A stretch of 64,000 nt of DNA from Ephydatia muelleri (GCA_013339895.1 JABACO010000022.1:6524428-6588427); one strand, 5' to 3'. Positions 1-13,270 are shown, counted from the stretch's first letter. A program made the numbers and translations. The notes: a model not told the origin generated them from the letters alone.

Positions 1-527
1 CAAAGTGTCACAACAAGATCACACTCCCTGCCCATCACAGAGACAGCGCTGTCAGAAGGGCAACACTAGCCGACATGCAGCTGACTTGATATTCTAATTA
101 ATCACCACATACACATACAGAATGCTACACAGGCACAAGAGGAAAGACACCCAAAGTGTCACAACAAGATCACACTCCTGCCCATCACAGAGACAGCTCT
201 GTCAGAAGGGCAACACTAGCCGACATACAGTTGGCTTGATATTAATCACCACATACACATAGAATGCTACACAGGCACAAGAGGAAAGACACCCAAAGTG
301 TCACAACAAGATCACACTCCCTGCCCATCACAGAGACAGCTCTGTCAGAAGGGCAACACTAGCCGACATACAGTTGGCTTGATATTCTAATTAATCACCA
401 CATACACATACAGAATGCTACACAGGCACAAGAGGAAAGACACCCAAAGTGTCACAACAAGATCACACTCCCTGCCCATCACAGAGACAGCTCTGTCAGA
501 AGGGCAACACTAGCTGACATACAATAC
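1..527. repeat. ~150-bp tandem repeat array
   Basis: About 3.5 units of roughly 142-151 bp, each opening with a CAAAGTGTCACAACAAGATC-like block and containing GACAGCTCTGTC. The same array is present at 10083-10750, where its first unit continues from a transposon-like exon, so the unit appears to be an amplified exon plus its short intron. The array is cut by the window edge. Confidence 0.9.
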
Positions 528-712
528 ACACCTATACCAGGGAATGTTCTAATTACAATACTGTACATGTAAACACATAGAAGAGTGAACAGTTGACTCA
601 CCCTATGTCGGACCACCGTCACATACACAGGTGTATTGGCATTGATTCAGATTAGTAGAAGGCCAGCACTGTTGCGCACTTACTGAGGGCATGAAGGGAA
701 GCAAGACAAGAA
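528..712. other. Spacer without recognised gene
   Basis: I see no coding or RNA feature between the tandem array and the target duplication of the Merlin element. It recurs unchanged at 10752-10936. Confidence 0.6.
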
Positions 713-720
713 TGTATTAG

Positions 721-2440
721 GGATCATCCCCTACGGACGGCCCCAATGAATTTTAATGAGCGGTATTTCATTTAATTAATTAACAACTAATTAACAGTCA
801 ATTAACAGAGTCACTTTGCTGGATACATTTAAAATGCCCGAGCTCTCACATAACACCAGGTAAGGGGGCTTGTCCAAATGATTTTAAATGTGTAGGTGGT
901 GTGTGAGGATGTGTATGTGTATCCTCACAGTTACTGTCACCGGTACTGGCGCCAGTATCCGCTACCGGTAACGCTGCCAGTACCTGCTCAGCTCAGACCT
1001 GGATACACACATCTCCCACACTCACACATACATGCACACACATACAGCGGTATGGGATCCACTGCATGTATGTACAGGCCTTTGGCTTGTCATGAATACC
1101 GGCTTGAAACTAAGGCATTTGCACAAGCTCATTTGTACATCCTCACACACCACCTACACATGCACACATCTTGACACACCACTTACCTGGTCATCTAAGA
1201 TGACACAACACTCTTAAACCTTGTCATCTACTCCCTGAAGTCATGTCTGTACCCCCTGTAGTCATGCATATGTGTGTTATATAATCCGTGCATTGGAGCT
1301 ATTGGAATACAGTTTAAAGAAGAAAAAAAAACTCTATGCAGTGATGTACATATGTGTTAAAAGAAACAGCGTGTTTAACATGTCAAACTACATACTGCAG
1401 GCTATAATATCCAATATAATCGAGTCAAATGCCTGTTCACTGCTGGTCCCATACCTCTCCCGCCACATGAACTCATCCAGGTAACTGGGGAGCTGATGGC
1501 TGTGCACACCCTTCATCGTCTTAAACTTCTTTTTCACTCTGTTCCAGTAGCTCTCTATATTTTGGGTGTGCACACCGTTGGTAGGATTTACAAACTCCAC
1601 AAAGTGGCATGTTGTTGATGTGGGATATCCTGTGATATCCTTCTGTATGCAGCCCATTCATCAGAGTGGATGATGGTTCCTGCAGGGCAGTGTGTGCTCT
1701 GATGATGGGTAGTAGTGTGGCAGCATCCCTCGTGTCAACCATCTGCATGAAGCCCAGGGAAGGGGTTTGTGAAGTGTCCACCATTCCAAATACCCACTGC
1801 TTGTAGTCTGCCCGTCTTCCTCGGTGGTACTGCAGCAATGTATTAACATAAAATGCAAACACCAGTCATTTTATTCTGTACAACTAGTACCTTAGGCTTA
1901 TGCTTGAAGAGTGACTCGTCTATTTGCACAACAACTCCATTACCTCCAAGCATAACAGGGCCATCATTTATAAGCCTGAAAAGGGCATATCATTATATAA
2001 ATGACTTCTGCCAACCCTCCATACCATTCATGTGACTCTACCCTAGATGTGTAGACCCACCTACCCTCTGTATAACCACCATTTAAACTGAAGTTCATGA
2101 CAATACATCACTGCAGGCAGGGATTTATGTACACACATGTACACCACTACAGGAAGTATGCACACATCCCACATGCACATGTACACGACTTACCTAGTGG
2201 TAGTCCCGAACATGAGCGGTCCAAGGTCTAGGAAAGCCATCCTTTTGTGCATTGTGGTTTGGCGTCAAAAACGCAACTATATATAGTGTTAGATGACCAG
2301 GTTTGAGAGCTCGGCATTTTAAATGTATCCCGCGAAGTACAGGATAGTGACTCTGTTAATTGACTGTTAATTAGTTGTTAATTAATTCAATGAAATACCG
2401 CTCATTAAAATTCATTGGGGCCGTCCGTAGGGGATGATCC
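721..2440 (-). mobile_element. Merlin (IS1016-type) DNA transposon, copy 1
   Basis: The 1720-bp element has ~140-bp imperfect terminal inverted repeats starting GGATCATCCCC and is flanked by a perfect 8-bp direct repeat, TGTATTAG, at 713-720 and 2441-2448. An 8-9 bp duplication is the hallmark of Merlin. The interior - strand encodes a DDE transposase of the IS1016/ISXO2 type. An identical copy sits at 10945-12664. Confidence 0.88.
1388..2252 (-). pseudogene. Merlin DDE transposase (frameshifted)
   Basis: It would cut and paste the element in the nucleus. Exons can be followed on the - strand: a start exon around 2250-2193, an exon around 1980-1897 containing VVQIDESLFKHKPK with the first catalytic Asp, and a main exon from ~1833 with YHRGRRADYKQWVFG, then HSDEWAAYRR (second Asp) and NGVHTQNIESYWNRVKKKF (catalytic Glu in NIES), ending LPSYLDEFMWRERYG. 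The order and spacing are those of Merlin DDE transposases. Between the second Asp and the Glu the frame changes near 1610-1640, with a few codons apparently deleted, so the protein cannot be made as one chain. The intron at 1897-1834 has a GT donor and CAG acceptor. Confidence 0.8.
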
Positions 2441-2448
2441 TGTATTAG

Positions 2449-2790
2449 AATGCACACTTGTAGGCCAACACATGCCGTCACGCACCTATATATGTAAATA
2501 CCGAAAGCGGTGCGCACTAAACAAGATGAAAGTGGTCTAGAATAGAAACGCACATGCACACACAATCGCACTTATCTAACGCCGCCCAGCATACTGAGTA
2601 CACGCACGCACTTCTTCAAACACCGCTCCTCCCAAACCACATTTACGATTGATGCGAGAATGAAAGATTAACGCACAAGCTGAGTAGCATGTTGTTCAAA
2701 AGACAAGAGATACTCAACTTTCCGTCCTCCCGAGGAGCTCACACAAAGACTAACCATCACGTGTTACGTCGCAAAAAGCAGATTTCTTTA
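2449..2790. other. Spacer without recognised gene
   Basis: No coding motif, RNA or obvious repeat was recognised here. It is repeated exactly at 12673-13014 as part of the duplication. Confidence 0.5.
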
Positions 2791-2799
2791 AGTAAGGAG

Positions 2800-3047
2800 T
2801 CACGTGATCAATAATTTGTAGCCATTGTAAACCCTTGTATTTGTAATTACGCAATGTTTTCACTACGTTAGTTTGCCCAAATGCAATAGCTTACAACGTT
2901 TAGTCATGGTACATCACTCGAATGTGTTGTAATTTTTACAACAACGTATAGCAGCAACGATGTATTTGAAAAAACCATGGTTGTTCTATGTTGTAGAGAA
3001 TGGTAAAACATGGTAAAATAACCATTGTATTTCCCTGTGTAGCTGTA
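2800..3047. repeat. Short non-autonomous repeat inserted in hAT
   Basis: An AT-rich, ACAACGTT-rich stretch with an ACAGGGAAA-like end (read on the - strand from 3047) interrupts the C-terminal part of the hAT transposase. A related sequence starting ACAGGGGGAAAAA follows the hAT fragment at 7652-7958, suggesting a MITE family. The boundaries are approximate. Confidence 0.4.
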
Positions 3048-3084
3048 CATGTGAATGTACATGTCGGCATTTCCTTGTCTGAAT

Positions 3085-4260
3085 TCAAACGTTCGATAAA
3101 ACATGAAAAGTGTATGAACTCTTGTGGAAAACGAGCTCCAAGTCATTAGGATAGCATTGCTGTAAGTTGTGAGCCGCTTTTTCTATTTCGTCTGCTCCCA
3201 TGCTTAGAAATTCTGTAATTAATCCGAAGCGCTTGTGCACCACATCGTATGCCTGTGTGCGTAACGTCAAGGCCTGTGACAGTTTATCCAATATTGGAAG
3301 GAACACTTCGATGCGAAACTTATCATGCTGATGAAACACCAATCCGTTAGATTCATCACCGAATTGCGTTTTTGGTTTCCTTATTCTTTTTTCGGCATCT
3401 TTATATTTAGCCTTTTGTTTCGCACGCATCTCAATAGCATCAAAGTTCCCTCTAAGTTCTGACACGAAGTCCTGGAGTGACTGTAGCAGTTTGACAGTTG
3501 TTCCTAGCTCAATTTCAGCACTTTGAAGAGCCATGCTAACTCTGTTGAACACAGCAAAACAGATTGATGCATGTCACTCGAAATCGATAATAGGGCACTC
3601 GTTTTTGAAAAATGAGTGCCCTATTATTGATTTCGAGTGACATGCATCAATCTGTTTTTGCTGTGAACCCAAAATGATGTTCCAAAATACAGTCATGAAA
3701 ACAGTGTCCAGGTAAGATAACGAAATATGAAGGCCGTTAGCTTCTTGTTGGGTATCTGCTCGCTGTTCAGGATCTTGCACAATATGTAGAAGAGCAGCTC
3801 GAATATTATCGTATCCTTCTGACAGTGCTTTAGTAGCTTCAGCACGAGCTGACCATCGCGTATCGGACAAACACTTGAGCACTCTTTTTTCCCCTTCAAG
3901 ATATTGTACAAGTATCCCCCATCTGCTTGTACTAGCACTAAAAAAGGTGGAACAGTTTCTGAACCAAGCTGAAGAAATGTGTTGCTTCCACACAAGATTC
4001 AACAGCGCAAACACCTATTAAATTTAGTGAATGTGCAGCACAAGGCACGTACAATGCCAACGGATTTATATCACATAGTTTAGCTTGCATATTTCCCAGA
4101 CATGTTTGCTGAATTATCGTAGGTCTGTCCGCGCATGTACATAATATCTATACTATGTTTTTCAAGAAACTGCACTGCTGTAGTGGCAAGGAATTCACCT
4201 GTATGACTCTGGATAGGTAAAAAAAGAAGAAGACGCTCTTGTGCATCTGTACCCTTCCTG
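3085..4260 (-). pseudogene. hAT transposase (ZMYM1-like type), decayed
   Basis: The translated - strand shows MRGQTYDNSANMSGKY (catalytic Asp region), PLALYVPCAAHSLNL, FFSASTSRWGIL and CLSDTRWSARAEATKAL. This is the order typical of the hAT transposases related to zinc-finger MYM-type protein 1. A long helical region follows up to a region near HKRFGLITEF. At least three frame changes and a palindromic duplication at 3548-3666 break the reading frame. The C-terminal dimerisation domain is missing from this copy. Confidence 0.8.
3548..3666. repeat. Near-perfect hairpin inside the hAT gene
   Basis: Two arms of about 52 bp (CACAGCAAAACAGATTG and its complement at the outer ends) surround a short loop of T/A runs. 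It lies inside the transposase frame and is repeated at 13772-13891 with a one-base loop difference. Confidence 0.85.
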
Positions 4261-4546
4261 GTCCATCACTGCTTTTTTCCGAGGTCGAGCTGCTACTATT
4301 CATAATAACGCACACTCAGAGTTTCCTATTACCTGCGTTACGGACGGAGTTGATTATCAAAGCTATGCATGCATAATGCATTGACCGATAATTATTTTGT
4401 GGTTTCTTTAGTGTACAGTGCGTCTTTGGGAAGGGGTGGGGGAGGGTCTGACCAAACACCGCATGCATACTTGCCCGTTTGGTGCCCCCTAAAGTTGTGG
4501 GCCCCTGGACTGTAGCCCCACTTGCCCAATGGATAATCCGGCACTG

Positions 4547-4549
<3 letters not shown>

Positions 4550-4579
<30 letters not shown>
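4550..4579. repeat. Poly-G run (30 G) beside the hAT end
   Basis: A pure G run follows the hAT terminus after TTA. The duplicated copy has 26 G (14774-14799). Homopolymer length is prone to both slippage and sequencing error. Confidence 0.9.
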
Positions 4580-4580
<1 letters not shown>

Positions 4581-4673
4581 CCGGACCCCCCCCTTTCCTA
4601 TATGAAGAATGACGTAATGCATACTGATCTATGCAGTGTTCTGCATGTTACCGTCCTTGGATTTGCAAGATTG

Positions 4674-6404
<1,731 letters not shown>

Positions 6405-6424
6405 TTTGAAAGGGGGGAGGTTGC

Positions 6425-6485
<61 letters not shown>

Positions 6486-6506
6486 TACCCTGGATCCGCC
6501 ACTGAG
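6405..6506. repeat. Poly-C run with hAT-like terminus
   Basis: A 60-base C run (6426-6485) is followed by TACCCTGGATCCGCCACTG, whose complement CAGTGGCGGATCCAGG resembles a hAT terminal repeat. It is probably one end of a non-autonomous hAT. Confidence 0.5.
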
Positions 6507-7090
6507 CCTAGCCCAGAGCCGGCGGAAGGTCTAAAATTCAACCCAGGCAAGAGGAGGTGTGCCAAGTAGGGGGAGGGAGCGGAAGAGGAATGTGCCCCCT
6601 CCCGCGCGAAGCGCGGAAGCGCAATTTATACATGAAACTAGGTTTTTTTTAAAAAAATAGTACGTATAGCTTTGCAATATCACCACATCATCGGATATCA
6701 TTGCATGGATGCCACTCAAAGACTAACTTATGCTCCTTTAAAACGTATGCGCATGTGTGGCACAGACACTATCGTCAGCTTCACAATAATGAAGCCATTT
6801 CCACTTTACAAACCATGCTGATTGGAAAGCACGTTGACTACTGCCAAAGTTACGTTTTGGGAAGGCAAAACTTGCAGGCTGGTTTGGTTGTTCTGAAAGA
6901 GCAATTTCGGACTTGTCGGATTCATTTGTCACTGTCGACGCCATTGCAGTCACGTGATCGGATGCTAACTAAACCACGAAGTGAATGACACGTATATTTA
7001 TTTATAAAATGTATTTTTTAAGCCCAAAAATCTACCCAGGCAATTGCCTGGGTTGCCTGCTGGGCTCCGCCGGCCATGTAGACCCCTGAC
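6507..7090. other. Stretch without recognised gene
   Basis: Short open frames here have no recognisable motif. I see no RNA gene. Confidence 0.5.
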
Positions 7091-7094
7091 TAGT

Positions 7095-7178
7095 TCCACA
7101 CACTTCACTCTTCTAAATATGCCATTTGTACCTACCACCTGGAACCATGCTCTAACCAATCCATTCGGGGGTTACACT
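7095..7178 (+). repeat. DIRS-like 3' end fragment
   Basis: CACACACTTCACTCTTCTAA and the following ~60 bases match 24295-24365, just downstream of the tyrosine recombinase of the DIRS-like element. Only this end fragment is present. Confidence 0.6.
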
Positions 7179-7184
7179 TGGGCG

Positions 7185-7203
7185 CAGGGGCGGATTTAGG
7201 GGG
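7185..7203. repeat. hAT-type terminal motif
   Basis: CAGGGGCGGATTTAGGGGG has the form of a hAT terminal inverted repeat and directly abuts a second one (CAGTGCCGGATTAAGG) at 7204, as if one element inserted at the end of another. Confidence 0.45.
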
Positions 7204-7654
7204 CAGTGCCGGATTAAGGGTCACTGGGGCCCCTGAACTAGTTATTTTGAAAGGGCCCCCCCCCCCCCCCCCCCCCCCCCTTTTTTTGAGTTTCAATTAT
7301 TGCGCATGGAATTAAATATACTAAATTAAGTGATTAGTACTGTTATAAGAAGTACAAGTTGTGCAATAAGGATTTACAATTTTACAACTTTCGACACTTT
7401 GCAGCCACAAATTTTTCAATAATGTCTTCGAATTCAATCTGCTGTAGCACCTCAGACTCAACTGCCATGAGTGATAGCCAGTTAAGTCTGTCTTGATGCA
7501 TGCATGTTCTTTTCTCATTTTTGATAAGCTTTAGCTTGGAGAACGATCTCTCTCCTGATGCATTGGTTGCCATCAAAGTCAAGTACATTTGATAAGCAAT
7601 TTCAACGTTTGGAAAGGTTGATTGGAGACAATGGTTAAAAATAATACTGTACAA
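7204..7654 (-). pseudogene. hAT transposase C-terminal fragment with terminal repeat
   Basis: The element end CAGTGCCGGATTAAGG is at 7204. The - strand frame at 7654-7381 encodes FPNVEIAYQMYLTL, ATNASGERSFSKLKLIKNEKR and DRLNWLSLMAVE, the hAT C-terminal dimerisation domain; SGERSFS corresponds to the conserved (S)AERxFS block. The domain is complete, but the rest of the transposase is cut off at ~7652 by a MITE-like insertion. It belongs to the same family as the hAT at 3048-4546 but is a separate copy. A poly-C run lies at ~7257-7280. Confidence 0.82.
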
Positions 7655-7958
7655 ATTAATAGCACAGGGGGAAAAATGATTTTACGATGGTAGAAATGTA
7701 ATGTATTTTTGTTGTAATGCAGTGTATATCGTGCATGTGGTAAAACATTGTATATGCGTTATTGACAACAAAATTGTGCTTTTACTACGGTTGTATTTTT
7801 CACAATGGTTGTAAATTTTACTATGAATTACAACGTATTTACAGTAAGAATACATCAAATTTCAACGTTACACGCGGCATGAATGGCAATAGAATACAAT
7901 CATTGCATTCACGTTTTACAACGTTTGTACAACGTTTAACAACGTTGTACTACGCCTC
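7652..7958. repeat. MITE-like ACAACGTT-rich repeat
   Basis: It begins ACAGGGGGAAAAA, is rich in ACAACGTT and TTGTAAA motifs, and resembles 2800-3047. No coding content. Confidence 0.4.
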
Positions 7959-8036
7959 GTGCCAGGCCTTTCCTGTCGTCTCGTACCCAGACCCGCAGTG
8001 CCAGGCCTTTCCTGTCGTCTCGTACCCAGACCCGCA
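7959..8036. repeat. 39-bp direct tandem duplication
   Basis: Two head-to-tail copies of a unit beginning GTGCCAGGCCTTTCCTG and ending ACCCGCA. Confidence 0.9.
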
Positions 8037-8156
8037 TGCAAATATTGTGCACAAAAAAATTTGTTTCCCAAAACGTTCAATAACGAACCATATAGCAGCA
8101 ATACACGCACTACAGTATAGTGTCTTCTTTTGATAGCCCAGCAGCTCTGTTAAGGG

Positions 8157-9417
8157 TAACCCTTTTTTCTTCCACTAGCCGGTTTCCAACATGTGCCATC
8201 ATTTCTCTCAACGTACAGTTCTTCTTTGGCCTTGGAAGCCAGCATCATCAATTGCTGATACCATTGAATTAAGGCTTGGTTTTGTAGCATGACTCCTACT
8301 CCACCACTTTTTGGTAACCAGAACAGCATCAGCTTCATCCACGACATTTGCGATCTATTAGAATTGAAAGTAAAACTGGATATTTTGTAACCTGAACATA
8401 CCATTTGTTGGCTATGTAGAAATTCTTTGTTGAGCCTGATTGACCTAGCTCTCTGTAGCTCAAAGTCAGACCTTTCATCACCACAATCTGCACCATTCAA
8501 TTCCAAACCCTAATGAGTAATTGAGGTGATTGAACTGCATCATATGAATTTGCTCACAAGACACTGTTTAGCTGTTGACTAAATGTTGTGTATTAATTGG
8601 AATGATAATTTCTTACATGCATGCAAAGTGCATACCTCCGATCCTGACAGAGCAGTGCGCCTATTTGTACCTGCTCTCAATGGTAGCTCCATCTGCGATC
8701 TGGATGGTGTAGATACCTGCTTTGTTGTTGCTGGCTGACTTGAATGTGATGTACTGCAAGGCAAATCAGTCACAGAGGTAGAGGTATACTGCACGCGTGC
8801 ATGTGTTTTTGCAACACAGAGATTTTCTAGCACACGCACAACAGTTGTGAACCTGCAATTAAAAAATAAATAAACCTTTTGGCAGCTTCTGGAGTGACGT
8901 GACTGCTTGGTGGGGATGGAACCTATGATAAAGAAAGCAACAGCAACGAAACGCAAGCAGCACCATATAGCTATTTGCAAACCGTTTCGAAATCCTCAAT
9001 AGTTGGTAACTCGTGACTGCCCTGTGGCACAGTAAAAAAAAAGTTGTGTGTGTGTGTGTGTGTGTGTGTGGCATGGTTCATTCATTAGATATCCGTTACA
9101 TTGATTACATCAGTACCGATTTTAGAGGACGCTTCAAGTTGTTGACTTCATTTGCGGCTCTGCAGAAACTTGCTGGTTTGCCTTCACTTGCACTATATAC
9201 ACTCTTCCTTCCGACTGCCAACCGTCGTATGGCCTCATCAATTGGCCGTTCTCCACGCGCACACCACGATACCGCGAATTGTACCGCAAACCAGAGGTGG
9301 GCACTCCGATTAACGAGTCGAGAGAGGAGTAAAGCGCCCTTCAGAGTCATCTTCTAACTCTAGTTGTTCTACACCCTCAACTGTAACAACTATATAGTCT
9401 GCTCCGGCCATCTCCAT
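8157..9417 (-). CDS. Putative multi-exon gene, divergent to 9571-10162
   Basis: I do not recognise the product. On the - strand a start codon at 9417 opens an acidic peptide (AGADYIVVTVEGVEQLELED). Likely exons follow at about 8922-8876, 8852-8637 (Ser/Thr-rich: TSTSVTDLPCSTSHSSQP), 8509-8402 (ELQRARSIRLNKEFLHSQQ) and 8354-8157, each bounded by AG and GT. The DFELQRARSIRLNKEFL block resembles the helix found in accessory proteins of animal DNA transposons, and the head-to-head arrangement with a zinc-binding exon 150 bp away is like the CACTA pair at 42317-48133. The first junction is uncertain because a stop follows quickly. Exon limits are approximate. Confidence 0.4.
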
Positions 9418-9570
9418 CTGCTACATACAATGAATGACCTTACCAGCGGTTGACGGCTAAATTATTCATTCAAAACCGCGCGCATTCATCACGTGCGAAG
9501 CAATAAGATAAGCACTTACACAAACAAATTTGCCTGTCCGACTATATCACGTTATGCACCATATAGATAA

Positions 9571-10162
9571 ATGTGCGCAGCATTAATTCAATCCAAACGA
9601 ACGAAGCAGGTTCCATGTCCTTGCCCCCTTTGTAACGGCCAACAGCGTGACAAAAGAACAGTTGTAAGTCATGCTCTCCGATACAAGTGCAGTCCATCAG
9701 TTCTAGAGGAAAGTGATAGGCGTCTTGCGGAGGTTGAAGGTTCTGTTGAGGGAGGTATGACAACAGTCAATGACAGCCATCCTGTGGAGGAAGAAGGTAT
9801 GATAATCTATAATGGCCATCCTGATGAATACGAAACACAGCACACTAGTTTTGAAGACTCCCTTACCCATATGCAAACAAAACACTCAAACCAGATGGTG
9901 GACATGCATAATGTGGCACGTGCCTTCAAAAATCAACAGTTGGTATAGCTACTACGTACAGAGTAGATGAGTGCAAGACCACCAGTCTGAAGGTACTGAA
10001 TGGATAGTGCAGATTACAGCCCTTCTTGTGTATGGACCAGTTAACAATGCATATGCACACTTCTTCAATGGTAAACTACTTTGCAACAAGATCACACTCC
10101 CTGCCCATCACAGAGACAGCTCTGTCAGAAGGGCAACACTAGCCGACATGCAGCTGACTTGA
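9571..10162 (+). CDS. Transposon-like N-terminal exons (zinc-binding), truncated
   Basis: The first frame (9571-9948) encodes CPCPLCNGQQRDKRTVVSHA, a Cys-rich block followed by Thr and His like the N-terminal zinc-binding segment of metazoan CACTA-type transposases, then an acidic stretch. A second frame (9971-10162) encodes VYGPVNNAYAHFFNGKLL and DSSVRRATLADMQL. Its last part is the unit amplified in the adjoining tandem array, which destroys the gene's 3' side. Assignment to a transposase is inference from the motif and the divergent neighbour. Confidence 0.45.
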
Positions 10163-10750
10163 TATTCTAATTAATCACCACATACACACACAGAATGCTA
10201 CACAGGCACAAAAGGAAAGACACCCAAAGTGTCACAACAAGATCACACTCCCTGCCCATCACAGAGACAGCGCTGTCAGAAGGGCAACACTAGCCGACAT
10301 GCAGCTGACTTGATATTCTAATTAATCACCACATACACATACAGAATGCTACACAGGCACAAGAGGAAAGACACCCAAAGTGTCACAACAAGATCACACT
10401 CCTGCCCATCACAGAGACAGCTCTGTCAGAAGGGCAACACTAGCCGACATACAGTTGGCTTGATATTAATCACCACATACACATAGAATGCTACACAGGC
10501 ACAAGAGGAAAGACACCCAAAGTGTCACAACAAGATCACACTCCCTGCCCATCACAGAGACAGCTCTGTCAGAAGGGCAACACTAGCCGACATACAGTTG
10601 GCTTGATATTCTAATTAATCACCACATACACATACAGAATGCTACACAGGCACAAGAGGAAAGACACCCAAAGTGTCACAACAAGATCACACTCCCTGCC
10701 CATCACAGAGACAGCTCTGTCAGAAGGGCAACACTAGCTGACATACAATA
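10083..10750. repeat. ~150-bp tandem repeat array, second location
   Basis: About 4.4 units continuous with the upstream coding exon: the first unit starts inside the frame ending ADMQLT. The units differ by small indels (for example ATATTCTAATTAATCAC versus ATATTAATCAC). Confidence 0.9.
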
Positions 10751-10944
10751 CACACCTATACCAGGGAATGTTCTAATTACAATACTGTACATGTAAACAC
10801 ATAGAAGAGTGAACAGTTGACTCACCCTATGTCGGACCACCGTCACATACACAGGTGTATTGGCATTGATTCAGATTAGTAGAAGGCCAGCACTGTTGCG
10901 CACTTACTGAGGGCATGAAGGGAAGCAAGACAAGAATGTATTAG

Positions 10945-12664
10945 GGATCATCCCCTACGGACGGCCCCAATGAATTTTAATGAGCGGTATTTCATTTAAT
11001 TAATTAACAACTAATTAACAGTCAATTAACAGAGTCACTTTGCTGGATACATTTAAAATGCCCGAGCTCTCACATAACACCAGGTAAGGGGGCTTGTCCA
11101 AATGATTTTAAATGTGTAGGTGGTGTGTGAGGATGTGTATGTGTATCCTCACAGTTACTGTCACCGGTACTGGCGCCAGTATCCGCTACCGGTAACGCTG
11201 CCAGTACCTGCTCAGCTCAGACCTGGATACACACATCTCCCACACTCACACATACATGCACACACATACAGCGGTATGGGATCCACTGCATGTATGTACA
11301 GGCCTTTGGCTTGTCATGAATACCGGCTTGAAACTAAGGCATTTGCACAAGCTCATTTGTACATCCTCACACACCACCTACACATGCACACATCTTGACA
11401 CACCACTTACCTGGTCATCTAAGATGACACAACACTCTTAAACCTTGTCATCTACTCCCTGAAGTCATGTCTGTACCCCCTGTAGTCATGCATATGTGTG
11501 TTATATAATCCGTGCATTGGAGCTATTGGAATACAGTTTAAAGAAGAAAAAAAAACTCTATGCAGTGATGTACATATGTGTTAAAAGAAACAGCGTGTTT
11601 AACATGTCAAACTACATACTGCAGGCTATAATATCCAATATAATCGAGTCAAATGCCTGTTCACTGCTGGTCCCATACCTCTCCCGCCACATGAACTCAT
11701 CCAGGTAACTGGGGAGCTGATGGCTGTGCACACCCTTCATCGTCTTAAACTTCTTTTTCACTCTGTTCCAGTAGCTCTCTATATTTTGGGTGTGCACACC
11801 GTTGGTAGGATTTACAAACTCCACAAAGTGGCATGTTGTTGATGTGGGATATCCTGTGATATCCTTCTGTATGCAGCCCATTCATCAGAGTGGATGATGG
11901 TTCCTGCAGGGCAGTGTGTGCTCTGATGATGGGTAGTAGTGTGGCAGCATCCCTCGTGTCAACCATCTGCATGAAGCCCAGGGAAGGGGTTTGTGAAGTG
12001 TCCACCATTCCAAATACCCACTGCTTGTAGTCTGCCCGTCTTCCTCGGTGGTACTGCAGCAATGTATTAACATAAAATGCAAACACCAGTCATTTTATTC
12101 TGTACAACTAGTACCTTAGGCTTATGCTTGAAGAGTGACTCGTCTATTTGCACAACAACTCCATTACCTCCAAGCATAACAGGGCCATCATTTATAAGCC
12201 TGAAAAGGGCATATCATTATATAAATGACTTCTGCCAACCCTCCATACCATTCATGTGACTCTACCCTAGATGTGTAGACCCACCTACCCTCTGTATAAC
12301 CACCATTTAAACTGAAGTTCATGACAATACATCACTGCAGGCAGGGATTTATGTACACACATGTACACCACTACAGGAAGTATGCACACATCCCACATGC
12401 ACATGTACACGACTTACCTAGTGGTAGTCCCGAACATGAGCGGTCCAAGGTCTAGGAAAGCCATCCTTTTGTGCATTGTGGTTTGGCGTCAAAAACGCAA
12501 CTATATATAGTGTTAGATGACCAGGTTTGAGAGCTCGGCATTTTAAATGTATCCCGCGAAGTACAGGATAGTGACTCTGTTAATTGACTGTTAATTAGTT
12601 GTTAATTAATTCAATGAAATACCGCTCATTAAAATTCATTGGGGCCGTCCGTAGGGGATGATCC
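10945..12664 (-). mobile_element. Merlin transposon, copy 2
   Basis: Same sequence, same TGTATTAG target duplication (10937-10944 and 12665-12672) as 721-2440, so it was copied by the segmental duplication and not by a new transposition. The decayed transposase lies at 11612-12476 on the - strand with the same frame break. Confidence 0.88.
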
Positions 12665-13270
12665 TGTATTAGAATGCACACTTGTAGGCCAACACATGCC
12701 GTCACGCACCTATATATGTAAATACCGAAAGCGGTGCGCACTAAACAAGATGAAAGTGGTCTAGAATAGAAACGCACATGCACACACAATCGCACTTATC
12801 TAACGCCGCCCAGCATACTGAGTACACGCACGCACTTCTTCAAACACCGCTCCTCCCAAACCACATTTACGATTGATGCGAGAATGAAAGATTAACGCAC
12901 AAGCTGAGTAGCATGTTGTTCAAAAGACAAGAGATACTCAACTTTCCGTCCTCCCGAGGAGCTCACACAAAGACTAACCATCACGTGTTACGTCGCAAAA
13001 AGCAGATTTCTTTAAGTAAGGAGTCACGTGATCAATAATTTGTAGCCATTGTAAACCCTTGTATTTGTAATTACGCAATGTTTTCACTACGTTAGTTTGC
13101 CCAAATGCAATAGCTTACAACGTTTAGTCATGGTACATCACTCGAATGTGTTGTAATTTTTACAACAACGTATAGCAGCAACGATGTATTTGAAAAAACC
13201 ATGGTTGTTCTATGTTGTAGAGAATGGTAAAACATGGTAAAATAACCATTGTATTTCCCTGTGTAGCTGT

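Larger units (their letters stand above)
3048..4546 (-). mobile_element. hAT transposon, 5' part, copy 1
   Basis: The right end carries the hAT-type terminal motif CAGTGCCGGATTATCC (- strand, ending at 4546). The coding strand runs leftward and is truncated at the inserted repeat near 3047, so the terminal repeat at the transposase 3' end is absent. A different copy at 7204-7654 retains that 3' end. Confidence 0.75.
1..4673. repeat. Segmental duplication, copy A (partner 10225-14893)
   Basis: Every base I compared matches the partner at a constant offset of 10,224 bp. The differences I see are one A at ~3098, one T in the loop of the hairpin at ~3605, and the lengths of the G and C homopolymers near 4550-4600. 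The identity ends at ~4673, after which the two flanks differ. The left end lies outside the window. Confidence 0.95.

Noticed and set aside
896..1217. Open frame of 92 codons repeated at 11120-11398
   Set aside because: It lies in the inverted-repeat zone of the Merlin element. Its repetition reflects the segmental duplication, and no motif is present.
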